DNA of 64,000 nt from Chryseobacterium indologenes (GCF_001295265.1 NZ_LJOD01000010.1:1-64000), one strand, 5' to 3'. Counted from the first letter of the stretch, positions 35,230-44,739 are shown. Notes: generated by a model not told the origin, from the sequence alone. Translations and numbers: made by a program.

Positions 35230-37506
35230 ATGAAAAAGTTTTACCTTTTTACAATGCTGTTCCTGTTCGCATTTATGGCGAATGCACAGGTTACAGTGCA
35301 GGGCGTTCCCAGGAATGACATCCAGAGAAATGAACAGCTTAATACTACATTAATTCCCAATATTAGCTTCTCGGACATCCAGTATTGGGTAGGAACAGGT
35401 TCTAATGAAGCTGCCTTTGTTGTCCAGTGGAATGACAGTAAAAACCCGGATGCTATGGTTTGGGGATACCGATGGAACGGAAATGCAACCGGAGAAGATA
35501 TGCTGAAAGCCATTGCCCAGGCAGATCACCGTTTTTTCTCACTTCTTTATCCGGGAACCCAATTTGGAACGGCAGTAGGAGGGCTGGGTTTTGATCTGAA
35601 TGGACAGAATACCAATGCTCTCTATAAAAACGGGAATACAACCTATCCGCTTTATCCGGTAAGTGGTATCGTGAACACTACACAATACGATTTCGACAGC
35701 TATGCTGCTGCAGATGCGAATGATCACTGGCAGTCGGGATGGAATACCAACGGATATTGGTCGTACTGGGTGAAAGACCCTACAGATAATGATTTCGGGT
35801 ATTCAGGATTAGGAGCCTCTTCCCGTACTTTGCAGAATGGTTCATGGGATGTATGGAATTTTAATGTTGCCTTTAGTGAAGCTCCTATTTCATCTACCAT
35901 GACACCCGTTTCCCCTTATGTATCTTCAACAGATTTTACCAACGGATTCTTTATGGTGAATGAAGACTGGTTCGGGCATACCAACGGCTCTGTGAATTTT
36001 ATACACAACAATGGCCAAATCAGCTATCGTGTTTACAGCAATGTTAATAATAATCATGCTTTCGGAGCAACTACCCAGTACGGTACAATTTACGGTGACA
36101 AATTTTACTTTATCTCAAAACAGGCAGCAGATGGTAATGACACTCAATATACCCCTGGGGGAAGATTGGTGGTTGCCAATGCACAGACCATGCAGAAAAT
36201 TGCAGCGTTCAATGATATTGGAGGCGGAGACGGAAGATCTTTTGTAGGTGTGAATGAGCACAAAGGGTATATCGGGGCTTCTAACGGAATTTATACGTTT
36301 AATATTGATAATCTTCAGGTTGGAAGCTTAATCACCGGAACCGGAGGTGGAAGCCAGTATTCAGGGCAGGTCGGAAATATGATTCGTACCTCCCGATATG
36401 TATTTGCCGTAAAACAATCGGCAGGAATTCTGGTGATTGACCCTAATACTGATGCGATAGTTTCTACCATTTCGGGAGCTTATCATTCTGTTGCTCAGGC
36501 AAAAGATGGAACTGTATGGGCAATTCAGGATCAAAAGCTTGTAAATATTGACCAGAATACTTTGGCGACAACCGTATATAATATTCCGTCAACAAAATAC
36601 TTAGGGTCTTGGGGGGCCTGGAATGCCGGAAGCTTTACAGCAAGTACAAAGCAGAATGTTCTTTACTGGATTAATTCGGTTAACAGCTTTGTTTCCGGAA
36701 CACAGATCGTAAAATTTGATGTAACAAGCAGAACTTTCAATGAAAACTTTGCCGTTATTCCAGGACAGACAGGACAATTCAAACAGATTCCTTATGGTGC
36801 CGGACTACGCGTAAACCCTGTAACAGATGAATTAATTCTTAATACAACAGAAAGTGGCTTTGGAGCCCACTATCAGAAAAACTGGATCCATACTTTTGAT
36901 GCCAGCGGAACCCTTACCAACACGAAGATTCTTAATGATTATTACTGGTTCCCTGCGGTGGCTGTATTCCCGGATAACGGTGCTCCGGTAATAAGCACAG
37001 CATTTCCTTCGCAGGCTTCAGTAGGAAATGTAACAACTATTGATTTGAAAACAGCTGTTGCTGATGAGGATAATATAAGCGCTTCAGTGGTGAAGACCCT
37101 GAAATCAAACTCTAATCCTGCTGTTGTTTCTGCGGTGATCAATGGAAATGACGAACTTGTTCTGACGCCTGTTACAAGCGGATCTGCCAATATTGTTATC
37201 AGCTTCAACTCTAACGGAAAAGTGGTTGAAAAAACACTATCTGTAACCAGCACAACATCCAGCCTGGCTACAGCAGAAGTGAAAAAGCTTGAATTCAGTA
37301 TTTATCCAAATCCTGTTTCCGATATGCTGAACATTAAAACAGCAGATAAAGTTCTGAATGTTTCTGTCTATGATATTTCCGGGAAACAGGTGAATGCACC
37401 GTTCCAAAACGGACAGATCAATGTAAGCATGCTTCCGAATGGAATGTATATTCTGAAAGCAGTTACGGATAAAGCCGTTTATCAGCAGAAACTGATTAAA
37501 AAATAA
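35230..37506 (+). CDS. T9SS-exported DUF5074-like propeller protein of the cobalamin locus
   Basis: A 758-residue secreted protein with a signal peptide (1-19, ending A-N-A-Q). An N-terminal domain rich in Trp and Gly (about 20-210, with W-G-Y-R-W-N-G) is followed by a YncE-like propeller (about 230-560), a short Ig-like linker (about 580-670) and a type A T9SS sorting tail (S-I-Y-P-N-P-V at about 688-694, G-M-Y-I-L-K near the end). It would be exported by type IX secretion and fixed to or released from the surface. As the last gene of the B12 operon it may be another cobalamin binder; this is inference. Confidence 0.75.
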   Translation: MKKFYLFTMLFLFAFMANAQVTVQGVPRNDIQRNEQLNTTLIPNISFSDIQYWVGTGSNEAAFVVQWNDSKNPDAMVWGYRWNGNATGEDMLKAIAQADHRFFSLLYPGTQFGTAVGGLGFDLNGQNTNALYKNGNTTYPLYPVSGIVNTTQYDFDSYAAADANDHWQSGWNTNGYWSYWVKDPTDNDFGYSGLGASSRTLQNGSWDVWNFNVAFSEAPISSTMTPVSPYVSSTDFTNGFFMVNEDWFGHTNGSVNFIHNNGQISYRVYSNVNNNHAFGATTQYGTIYGDKFYFISKQAADGNDTQYTPGGRLVVANAQTMQKIAAFNDIGGGDGRSFVGVNEHKGYIGASNGIYTFNIDNLQVGSLITGTGGGSQYSGQVGNMIRTSRYVFAVKQSAGILVIDPNTDAIVSTISGAYHSVAQAKDGTVWAIQDQKLVNIDQNTLATTVYNIPSTKYLGSWGAWNAGSFTASTKQNVLYWINSVNSFVSGTQIVKFDVTSRTFNENFAVIPGQTGQFKQIPYGAGLRVNPVTDELILNTTESGFGAHYQKNWIHTFDASGTLTNTKILNDYYWFPAVAVFPDNGAPVISTAFPSQASVGNVTTIDLKTAVADEDNISASVVKTLKSNSNPAVVSAVINGNDELVLTPVTSGSANIVISFNSNGKVVEKTLSVTSTTSSLATAEVKKLEFSIYPNPVSDMLNIKTADKVLNVSVYDISGKQVNAPFQNGQINVSMLPNGMYILKAVTDKAVYQQKLIKK

Positions 37507-37537
37507 ACCACCATATTCACTCATTTTATTTTAATAG

Positions 37538-37570
37538 GAATCGGCGGCCCAACGGGCCGCCGATTCTGTT
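37538..37570 (+). terminator. Intrinsic terminator of the cobalamin operon
   Basis: A perfect 13-bp GC-rich stem (37538-37550 with 37554-37566) and a 3-nt AAC loop are followed by TGTTTT. It lies between convergent genes and may serve both. Confidence 0.9.
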
Positions 37571-37592
37571 TTATCATTATAATATCTTAAAA

Positions 37593-38381
37593 TTATGGTA
37601 TAATTCTGATCTTTTTAGAATATGTCTTTTTATCTTTTGTTTCAATATTCATGATATAAATCCCTTCAGGCTGCCTTGCTTCAAAAGTATTGGATTTTAT
37701 TGTGGAGCTGAATACCTCTTTTCCTGATGTATTGGTAAGGGTAACTTTTGATCCCTCAAAAGAAGAATCTCCAGAAAGTGTGATCTGTCCGTTTTGACTA
37801 TGAGCCATAAAATTGATAAACGGATCTTTGTACTGGTATGCATAATAAACTCTAAGTGCACCATTCACGCTAAGAAGACCACCGTTAAGGTTTATTTTGA
37901 TACGGTCGTAAGGCTTATTCATGGTAAGCTCAATTTCTCCCTTGCTTGGGTCTGTACCCCCGAGTTTAATTGCGTTGTTGTTAAGATTCTGGTAGTCGTT
38001 GTTAGATACATCACCGTTGAAGGTCTCGATAGAGATTCCACTGATCAGCTGTGCCGCCAGCATGGTCTGGTCCGATCCGATTCCGATAACAAGTTTGTTA
38101 GTATTAGCGGCAATATTAGTGGATGGAAAAATCAATACCTGTTCCGTTCTTGCCAGTAATCCCACTGAAACCTGAATCGTAGAATAATCATCTTCATTGC
38201 TTCCTACAGCATTTTGTGGATTTAGTACACCGCAGCCTAAACAGATTCCAACAACCTGATTGGTCTGGCTGCTTGCATAGATTTTAGAAATCTGAGCAAA
38301 AGATGTGCTCATCAGGGACAGGGTAGAAGCCAATACTAATGCTTTCTTCATAAACTGGCTTACAAATAAATTTGCTTTCAT
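37593..38381 (-). CDS. T9SS type A sorting-domain protein
   Basis: A 262-residue secreted protein. The signal peptide is either 1-29 from the ATG at 38381 or about 19 residues from the in-frame ATG at 38351; both end S-F-A-Q. A module with C-L-G-C-G-V-L-N-P-x-N-A-V (about 48-60) followed by a Y-S-T-I stretch occurs in Bacteroidota surface adhesins. The C-terminal 75 residues form a type A sorting domain (G-I-Y-I-M-N-I, K-K-I-R-I). The gene stands alone. Adhesin-like or surface role; the binding partner is unknown. The 280 bp upstream are AT-rich, with a -7-like TACATTTG on the minus strand (38416-38423). Confidence 0.7.
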   Translation of the reverse strand: MKANLFVSQFMKKALVLASTLSLMSTSFAQISKIYASSQTNQVVGICLGCGVLNPQNAVGSNEDDYSTIQVSVGLLARTEQVLIFPSTNIAANTNKLVIGIGSDQTMLAAQLISGISIETFNGDVSNNDYQNLNNNAIKLGGTDPSKGEIELTMNKPYDRIKINLNGGLLSVNGALRVYYAYQYKDPFINFMAHSQNGQITLSGDSSFEGSKVTLTNTSGKEVFSSTIKSNTFEARQPEGIYIMNIETKDKKTYSKKIRIIP

Positions 38382-38661
38382 ATGTTAAAATTTAGTTTTC
38401 TGGTGTTAATTAATGCAAATGTAAACATAAAATAATTATGTTAAGTAATTTATTTCATAATTGTGTGATTATTTAATATTGGTATAATATAATCGTTAAA
38501 TTTTGTTTTTAATGTAAAGATTTGAAAGAGAGTACATTTAATATTGTTTTTAAGGATTATAAAAAATAAATCCGGGTAGTTTGTGGAACTTCCGGATTTG
38601 AGTGATTTATTTAGCTAAAGCCTTTTTGAAAATCTTATATAAATTGTGTTTCATGCTGAAA

Positions 38662-39246
38662 TTAATTTATAGTCTGCCACTTGCTGCTTTCTTCTTCTGT
38701 ATTTTTAATACGCAGCGGCTTGAAGTTTTTGAAATCAGCGGTTTCATATTCGAGCTCATATAGATCGCTGCCGTTCACTGATCCCCTTTTTATAGCGACA
38801 AGATGGGCTGAGAGTAAATATCTGCCGTTCTTTTGTTTTTTGATAAATTGGGCATCGTGAACTCTTCCGTTTATAGAGTTAAAGCAGAAAGAGTAATTAA
38901 CCGGAGCATATTTTTCAAGGTTGGCTAAAAAGTCACCCGCTTCCGGAATGGTAGAAATTTCTTTCAGTTTATTTTTTTCTATTTTAAAATGCTGAGAGGT
39001 GGAAAAGCTTCCCCGGTCATTTGTCCAGCCGATGATTTCGCCGGGAATACATTCAGTGATGATAATAGATTCATTAGGCTCTGTTCCTGCCAGTTTTGAA
39101 AACTCTTCAAGGGCAGGTTTCGGATATTTTTTATATCTGAAATTCTTTTGAATTTCTGAAACTCTTGGATGAGCCGTAGTTTCAAAGCTTTGTGCGAAAA
39201 AAGTAATGCTTACAAACAGGGAGGCGCTAATAAGTATTTTTTTCAT
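38662..39246 (-). CDS. Hypothetical exported protein, 194 residues
   Basis: Signal peptide about 1-18 (T-F-F-A-Q), no lipobox. The mature part is basic, without repeats or a sorting tail, and has one Cys near residue 65 and another near 118. No family recognised. It is monocistronic, with AT-rich flanks. Probably periplasmic. Confidence 0.6.
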   Translation of the reverse strand: MKKILISASLFVSITFFAQSFETTAHPRVSEIQKNFRYKKYPKPALEEFSKLAGTEPNESIIITECIPGEIIGWTNDRGSFSTSQHFKIEKNKLKEISTIPEAGDFLANLEKYAPVNYSFCFNSINGRVHDAQFIKKQKNGRYLLSAHLVAIKRGSVNGSDLYELEYETADFKNFKPLRIKNTEEESSKWQTIN

Positions 39247-39367
39247 GGATCAGTATTTTGAGAAAAAGGTGTATCGTTTTAGTCAAATTTAAATATTGTA
39301 AATCAGGTTTACAAATTAAACAGCGATAACTTTAGGGTAAAATAAACGACACGAAACATATAAAAAC

Positions 39368-39396
39368 AAAAAAGGACTTTATAAAAAGTCCTTTTT
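39368..39396 (-). terminator. Terminator of the tRNA-Glu / rpsT transcript
   Basis: An A/T-flanked hairpin with the core AAAGGAC/GTCCTTT is immediately downstream of the last tRNA on the minus strand and followed by T residues in that direction. Confidence 0.7.
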
Positions 39397-39397
39397 G

Positions 39398-39469
39398 TAG
39401 CCCGTAGGGGAATCGAACCCCTCTTACCAGAATGAAAATCTGAGGTCCTAACCGATAGACGAACGGGCC
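39398..39469 (-). tRNA. tRNA-Glu (TTC)
   Basis: A 72-nt cloverleaf on the minus strand: acceptor GGCCCGT/ACGGGCT, anticodon stem TCAGA/TCTGG with loop TTTTCAT (anticodon TTC), and T-arm G-G-G-G-T-T-C-G-A-T-T-C-C-C-C. No CCA is encoded. It is identical to the copy at 39536-39607. Confidence 0.96.
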
Positions 39470-39535
39470 CTCTATCTTCCATTACCGAAGTAATGTGTTA
39501 GTTTTGTTTTTATAAGTATCAACTCTTAAAATTTG

Positions 39536-39607
39536 TAGCCCGTAGGGGAATCGAACCCCTCTTACCAGAATGAAAATCTGAGGTCCTAACCGATAGACGA
39601 ACGGGCC
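39536..39607 (-). tRNA. tRNA-Glu (TTC), identical second copy
   Basis: Same 72-nt sequence as 39398-39469, 66 bp away: a tandem duplication. It lies 10 bp after the rpsT stop on the same strand. Confidence 0.96.
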
Positions 39608-39617
39608 TACTATACTA

Positions 39618-39872
39618 TTACGCTAATTTATTAACGTGTTTTGTTAATTTGCTTTTCAAGTTAGCCGCTTTATTCTTGTGGATAATGTTTTTCTTAGCTA
39701 ATTTATCCAATAATGCGATTACTTTTGGCAATTGCTCTGTAGCTACAGCTTTGTTTTCTTCATTTCTTAAAGCTTTCAAGGCTGTTCTAGCAGTCTTGTG
39801 ATAATATCTGTTACGAAGTCTTCTAGTTTCGTTTTGTCTGATTCTCTTTAGTGCTGATTTATGATTTGCCAT
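39618..39872 (-). CDS. rpsT: 30S ribosomal protein S20
   Basis: An 84-residue, very basic protein starting [12 protein letters not shown], the usual S20 N-terminus; S20 binds 16S rRNA early in 30S assembly. The ATG at 39872 was chosen; an in-frame ATG seven codons upstream adds no family sequence. Two tRNA-Glu genes follow directly, so the transcript is probably mixed mRNA/tRNA. Confidence 0.97.
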   Translation of the reverse strand: MANHKSALKRIRQNETRRLRNRYYHKTARTALKALRNEENKAVATEQLPKVIALLDKLAKKNIIHKNKAANLKSKLTKHVNKLA

Positions 39873-39939
39873 ATCGTTCAAATGTGAGTGCAAAACTATA
39901 AACTTTTTTTTAAACTACCAAATTTATTTTCAGAAATTT

Positions 39940-40260
39940 TTAATTTTCTTCTGACAGGTACTTTCTGAGTTTATCTATTGCTTGTTCTATTTTTAAATTT
40001 TCCTGTTCTTTTTCTATTTTTTTGATCGTGTTTCCCAACATGATCATAGCATTGTTCCATTCTCCAGTAGTATTGGTGAAAGTAAGGTTATCTATTGTTA
40101 CTTCAAAAGCAACCCTTTCTCCGGTCCTGTAAAGTCTGAAACTTATTTTATCATCCCTGCCTGTAATCCCGTCTTCATTGATTTGTAAATCATAACTTTT
40201 TGGGTTAGAGTGGATTTTCTTAAAAAGCAATTTCGCTTCTTGTATTTTTAAATCCGGCAT
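39940..40260 (-). CDS. Hypothetical protein, 106 residues
   Basis: A small soluble protein with alternating strands in the middle (D-L-Q-I-N-E-D-G-I-T-G, V-A-F-E-V-T-I) and a Lys/Glu-rich helical tail. No family, signal or membrane segment is recognised. It lies 14 bp downstream of a tRNA-Glu gene and upstream of rpsT on the same strand, so it may share their transcript. Confidence 0.55.
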   Translation of the reverse strand: MPDLKIQEAKLLFKKIHSNPKSYDLQINEDGITGRDDKISFRLYRTGERVAFEVTIDNLTFTNTTGEWNNAMIMLGNTIKKIEKEQENLKIEQAIDKLRKYLSEEN

Positions 40261-40274
40261 GATATCAAATTTGG

Positions 40275-40346
40275 TAGCCTATAGGGGAATCGAACCCCTG
40301 TTGCAAGAATGAAAATCTTGAGTCCTAACCACTAGACGAATAGGCC
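40275..40346 (-). tRNA. tRNA-Glu (TTC), third, divergent copy
   Basis: A 72-nt cloverleaf: acceptor GGCCTAT/ATAGGCT, anticodon stem CAAGA/TCTTG, loop TTTTCAT (anticodon TTC). It differs from the two downstream copies mainly in the acceptor and anticodon stems. Confidence 0.95.
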
Positions 40347-40521
40347 AAATTTTGAGGTTGCAAAAGTAATAATTAAGTTTTTAACTTCAAAATTATTTTT
40401 TAATATTTATATAATTTTAATGATTGATAACTTTTAAACAACTGATGTTATTGTGGTTACATTAAAGCTTTTTTTATCTGAAATAACCGGCCATTTGCCA
40501 AGAGGGCAGCTGTCATATAAA

Positions 40522-40560
40522 TTAGATAAGAAATTTAGAGCCTGTTTAATTCTTATCTAA
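40522..40560. repeat. 11-bp perfect inverted repeat in a gene-free stretch
   Basis: TTAGATAAGAA and TTCTTATCTAA are separated by 17 bp. The gene-free stretch 40347-40676 also has a GAGCC/GGCTC hairpin at 40610-40631 with T's after it on the minus strand. I see no gene in it. Confidence 0.4.
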
Positions 40561-40678
40561 AATATAGATCCGATATTATCCAAAAATAAAAAATTTTATT
40601 TTATAAAAAGAGCCTAATCAGTAAAAGGCTCCTGAAAATAACATTAAGTTTTTATATTCAGGGGAATTTTACCGTCAT

Positions 40679-40709
40679 AAAAAAAGCGGCCGTAATGCAC
40701 AGCCGCTTT
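40679..40709 (-). terminator. Intrinsic terminator of the amidase gene
   Basis: An 8-bp perfect stem AAAGCGGC/GCCGCTTT (40683-40690 with 40702-40709) is followed by T's on the minus strand, 28 bp after the amidase stop. Confidence 0.88.
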
Positions 40710-40736
40710 ATTGTATGTTCCGGGAAAAGAATTGTA

Positions 40737-42026
40737 CTATTTATACACCTTTTGTATCACCGTGTTTTTTATTCCTTTGGCTTCAATATCTTTCTGAAGC
40801 TTTACGGCATCTTCCAAAGTATATACTTTTCCGTAAGTATAATAGAATACGCCATTATCTTTGTTTCTTTCCACATCTTTCAGGGTCTGAAGGATAAATG
40901 AATTTCCGTTCAGTTTTTCACCGGTGTATACCTCTATCGTATAATAACCGGTAAGAAGTTTCTGATTCGGCATAAATCCTACGGCAAAAGCATTTCTGAA
41001 GCCCGCGTCTTTAGCTGTTCTTAGGTTGATGTCTTTTACGGAAGCCATATTGGTTACACCATAATAATATTTATACTGTCCGTTTTCTTTAAGAGGAAGG
41101 ATATAGTTCAGCCCTTTTAAAGCCGGATCTCCGTCATTATACTTAGTAGGAGAGCTCATCAGTAATATTCTGAAATCATTTTTCAATGGCGTTTCGGCAG
41201 GTTTTTCAGGTTCCGGTTTTTTAATGGCAACAGATCCCCCTGATTTTCTGTCAAGAGCTTTTTTATAATTAATAACCGCATTGTAGATATTTTCTGCAAC
41301 CTCGTCTTTGCCTTTATCGGAATTCAGGTATTGGGCATCCTCATAATTGTTAACAAACCCTGTCTCAATTAATACAGATGGCATGGCACTTCTTCTTAAG
41401 ATGTGAAGGTTTTCCTGCTTTACCCCTCTTGAAAAACGTCCGCTTGCCGCAAAATTCGTCTCAATAAAGCTCCCGATAGTCAGGCTGTTTTCCAGATATT
41501 TGCTTTGCTGAATTTTAAGAGCAATTAACGATTCCGGAGAAGATGCATCATAAGAGGCAAAGGTTTCCTTATCTTTTTCATCAAGATAAATTACACTGTT
41601 TTCCTGTTTGGCTACTTCCAGGTTTTCTTTATTCTGTGCAGGCCCCTGAACAAAGGTTTCCGTTCCTCTTGCTGTAGCAGATCTGCTTGGTGAAGAGTTA
41701 ACGTGTACAGAAATGAATAAATCAGCTTTGTTTCTGTTGGCAATATTGGTTCTGTCTGTTAATGAAGGATATTCGTCAATCTTACGGGTGTAAATTACTT
41801 TGAAATCCCTGTTTTTTTCCAGCATGGCTCCCAGCTTCAGAACAATGCCTAAAGTGACATCCTTCTCCATGACCAGTCCTATGTCCGGATAATTCCTGGT
41901 AGCCCCATGATCACCACCTCCATGTCCGGCATCTAAAACGATGATAAATTTCTTTTGCGAAAAAATAAAAGTGCTGGTAAGGATAAGGAGAAATGATAAA
42001 ATTATTTTAAAATTTTGTTTGTGCAT
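40737..42026 (-). CDS. N-acetylmuramoyl-L-alanine amidase with SPOR-like tail
   Basis: A 429-residue periplasmic amidase that cuts the peptide stem from peptidoglycan. It has a signal peptide (about 1-23, F-I-F-S-Q). The Amidase_3 domain (about 25-265) shows zinc ligands in L-D-A-G-H-G-G-G-D-H-G-A, M-E-K-D and I-S-V-H-V-N, and the catalytic Glu in L-I-E-T-G-F. After a Pro/Lys-rich linker the C-terminal 140 residues contain two SPOR-like segments (Y-Y-Y-G-V-T near 310; Y-Y-T-Y-G-K-V-Y near 398), which would bind denuded septal glycan. It is divergent from the LptD-like gene. Confidence 0.88.
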   Translation of the reverse strand: MHKQNFKIILSFLLILTSTFIFSQKKFIIVLDAGHGGGDHGATRNYPDIGLVMEKDVTLGIVLKLGAMLEKNRDFKVIYTRKIDEYPSLTDRTNIANRNKADLFISVHVNSSPSRSATARGTETFVQGPAQNKENLEVAKQENSVIYLDEKDKETFASYDASSPESLIALKIQQSKYLENSLTIGSFIETNFAASGRFSRGVKQENLHILRRSAMPSVLIETGFVNNYEDAQYLNSDKGKDEVAENIYNAVINYKKALDRKSGGSVAIKKPEPEKPAETPLKNDFRILLMSSPTKYNDGDPALKGLNYILPLKENGQYKYYYGVTNMASVKDINLRTAKDAGFRNAFAVGFMPNQKLLTGYYTIEVYTGEKLNGNSFILQTLKDVERNKDNGVFYYTYGKVYTLEDAVKLQKDIEAKGIKNTVIQKVYK

Positions 42027-42079
42027 CTTACAGTTTTAAAAATTATATTAATTTTGAGCCTTAATTATATAGAATAAAA

Positions 42080-44665
42080 TTGGCCAAAACCGTCCTCAAA
42101 AATATATTACAAATTTTAATTATCCTAATTTTTAACAATTTTTTAGCACAGAAAACGTCTGGAAAATTGCCTGAAAATGCGGTTAATGATACTATTCCCA
42201 AAAAGGATACCATCATTGTAAAGAAAGAAGCTTTAGAAGATGTTCTTCGTACCAAAGCCGATGATCAGAGAAGGGATGTTCCTAAAAAAATGACATTTCT
42301 GATTAAAAGGGCCCAGGTGAAATACCAGGATATGCAGATTGATGCAGATTATATTTCTATTGATGATAATAAAAATGTGATCTATGCACGCGGAAAGCTG
42401 GATTCATTAGGGAAGATCATCGAACCTGTAATAACCATGCAGGGCGGAAAAAAATATGAAACCAACGAATTCAGCTATAATACCAAAACCAGGCAGGCCA
42501 TTGCGTACAATGCCAGGACTGAGGAAAGTGAAGGGGTAATTACCGCACAAAAAACCAAAAAGTATAACGATTCTGTATTCGCCATGAGGAATGCAGATTA
42601 TACAACCGATGATTACTATATCAAGAAAAAAGATACGGTATCGGATTATTTTATGCGGGCTTCCAATATAAAGCTGATCAAATCCAAAGAAAAATCCCAG
42701 ATCGTTACAGGACCAATCCAGATGTATATAGAAAAGGTTCCCACACCTTTAATACTGCCGTTTGCCGTTCTTCCTTTTTCAGCAAAAAGAGCCGCCGGGA
42801 TCCTTATCCCGAGTTTCGGGGAAAGGGAAGATGTAGGATTCTTTCTCAATGGACTTGGATACTACCAGCCAATTGGGGAACATTTTGACCTTAAGGTCCT
42901 TGCAGATATTTATACCAAAGGAAGCTGGAATATACGTCCACAGATGAGCTATCTGAAAAAATACCGGTATTCGGGAAGCTTTACAGCAGACATCGGAACA
43001 ATGGTCAGGGGAATCAAAGGACTGGAGGATTATACCAAAAACAGTACCTATAGAATTACATGGAATCATTCGCAGGATACAAAGGCCAATCCGTTCCTTA
43101 CATTCAGCGCTTCGGTGGATATTGTAAGTACTAAGTTTTATAACAATCCGCTGAACAACAACTATATTTTCAATCAGAATGTTCTGAATACCCAGCAGAA
43201 TTCAACGGTAACCCTTACCAAAAGATTCCTGAAACTGCCAATGACGATTACGGGAACTGCCTCTTATGCACAGAATTTTGCAACAGGACTCTCAGATCTT
43301 CGTCTTCCTCAGATGAATGTGGCCATCAACCAGTTTTACCTATTCAAGTCTAAAACAGGAGTAAGAGAAGGACTTCTTGAAAATATTACAGTGAATACAG
43401 GTTTTAACCTGACCAATTTTGTCAACACTCAGGAAAATGAGCTTTTTACGAAAGCGATGTGGGATAAAATGCAGACTGGTCTTAAAAATAATATTGCATT
43501 AGGAACCAATACGACACTGGCAAAATATTTTACATTCAGTTTAAGTGCAAATATTGATAATGCATTAACGACAAAAACCCTGAATAAATATTATGACCCT
43601 GTAAAAAATGTTGAAGTAGATGAAATACGGAAGAATGTTGCAGGGTATTCCACTTTCTCCACAACAGCCAGTCTTCAGACAACACTGTACGGCGGGCTTA
43701 AGTTTAAAAAAGGAGCAGCTATACAGGCGATAAGACATATGATGACTCCAAGTATCGGGTTTACTTACTCTCCGGATTTCGGAAGTCCGAACTTCGGATA
43801 TTATAAAAACTTTTACAACGCGCAGGGAGCCCTTACACCATATTCCATCTTCGAAAAGGGAATTGTAGGGACGCCTCCAAGCGGAATGCAGGGATCGCTG
43901 GGATTAAATATCGGGAACAATATCGAGATGAAAGTAAGATCTAAAAAAGATTCTACCGGAGTGAAAAAGGTTAAAATCTTTGAGGCTTTGAATTTTTCAG
44001 GAAGCTACAACTTTGCTGCTAAAACACATCCTTGGTCCGTATTTACATTCAGCGGACAGTCTTCTTTCTTCAATAACAAACTTAGCGTTAATACAAGTCT
44101 TGCTTTAGATCCTTATAGAATTGCTTTTGCTCCCGGGGAAGATGTTGGAGTAAGAACAGAAGATTTCGGGCATTTCAGCGTGCAGGGCTTCAATGTTCAG
44201 ATGTCATATCCCCTAAGCAGCGAGCTGTTTGGCGAAAAGACAGATTATGCCAAAAAGTATTCTTCAAAAGGAGAAGTAAGAAACGAAAATTATTATTTTG
44301 ATGATGATAATTATGCGCATTTTGATCAGGCATGGACTTTGAATGTTAATGCTAATTATGCCTATTCAAAAGGGACTTCAAGATTAGGAAATAAAATTGC
44401 CTCAATAGGACTTGACGGAAGCATCAAACTTACCCCTTACTGGAATATCAACGGAAGTACCCATTATGATCTTGTATCCAAAGAACTGGCTTATACAAGA
44501 ATTGGATTCTCCAGAGACCAGCGAAGTTTTACAATTAATTTCAACTGGGTTCCTTTCGGGCAGTATAAAGTATATGATTTCTTTATCGGGATCAAAGCCA
44601 ATATCTTAAGCGATGCCCTGAAGTACAAAGACAGAAGCTTTACGCAGCCTAATGCTCCTTTCTAG
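42080..44665 (+). CDS. lptD: LptD-like outer-membrane LPS-assembly protein
   Basis: An 861-residue outer-membrane protein. The signal peptide (about 1-22, F-L-A-Q) is followed by an OstA/LptA-like beta-jellyroll region (about 60-190, with Y-I-S-I-D-D-N-K-N-V-I-Y-A-R-G), then a large barrel. The family signature P-T-P-L-I-L-P-F-A-V-L-P-F-S and the G-I-L-I-P-S-F-G motif lie near 215-245. It inserts lipopolysaccharide into the outer leaflet. The start is a TTG at 42080; no usable ATG precedes the signal peptide. Confidence 0.85.
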   Translation: MAKTVLKNILQILIILIFNNFLAQKTSGKLPENAVNDTIPKKDTIIVKKEALEDVLRTKADDQRRDVPKKMTFLIKRAQVKYQDMQIDADYISIDDNKNVIYARGKLDSLGKIIEPVITMQGGKKYETNEFSYNTKTRQAIAYNARTEESEGVITAQKTKKYNDSVFAMRNADYTTDDYYIKKKDTVSDYFMRASNIKLIKSKEKSQIVTGPIQMYIEKVPTPLILPFAVLPFSAKRAAGILIPSFGEREDVGFFLNGLGYYQPIGEHFDLKVLADIYTKGSWNIRPQMSYLKKYRYSGSFTADIGTMVRGIKGLEDYTKNSTYRITWNHSQDTKANPFLTFSASVDIVSTKFYNNPLNNNYIFNQNVLNTQQNSTVTLTKRFLKLPMTITGTASYAQNFATGLSDLRLPQMNVAINQFYLFKSKTGVREGLLENITVNTGFNLTNFVNTQENELFTKAMWDKMQTGLKNNIALGTNTTLAKYFTFSLSANIDNALTTKTLNKYYDPVKNVEVDEIRKNVAGYSTFSTTASLQTTLYGGLKFKKGAAIQAIRHMMTPSIGFTYSPDFGSPNFGYYKNFYNAQGALTPYSIFEKGIVGTPPSGMQGSLGLNIGNNIEMKVRSKKDSTGVKKVKIFEALNFSGSYNFAAKTHPWSVFTFSGQSSFFNNKLSVNTSLALDPYRIAFAPGEDVGVRTEDFGHFSVQGFNVQMSYPLSSELFGEKTDYAKKYSSKGEVRNENYYFDDDNYAHFDQAWTLNVNANYAYSKGTSRLGNKIASIGLDGSIKLTPYWNINGSTHYDLVSKELAYTRIGFSRDQRSFTINFNWVPFGQYKVYDFFIGIKANILSDALKYKDRSFTQPNAPF

Positions 44666-44672
44666 GATTGGA

Positions 44673-44703
44673 TTGGCATTTGAAAATATAAATTTTATAT
44701 TTG
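44673..44703 (+). promoter_or_regulatory. Promoter of ridA
   Basis: TTG (44673-44675), 20 bp, then TATATTTG (44696-44703), 36 bp before the ridA ATG. Confidence 0.6.
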
Positions 44704-44739
44704 CATCCAGATAAAATTCTAATAAAAATTAAATTCTAC

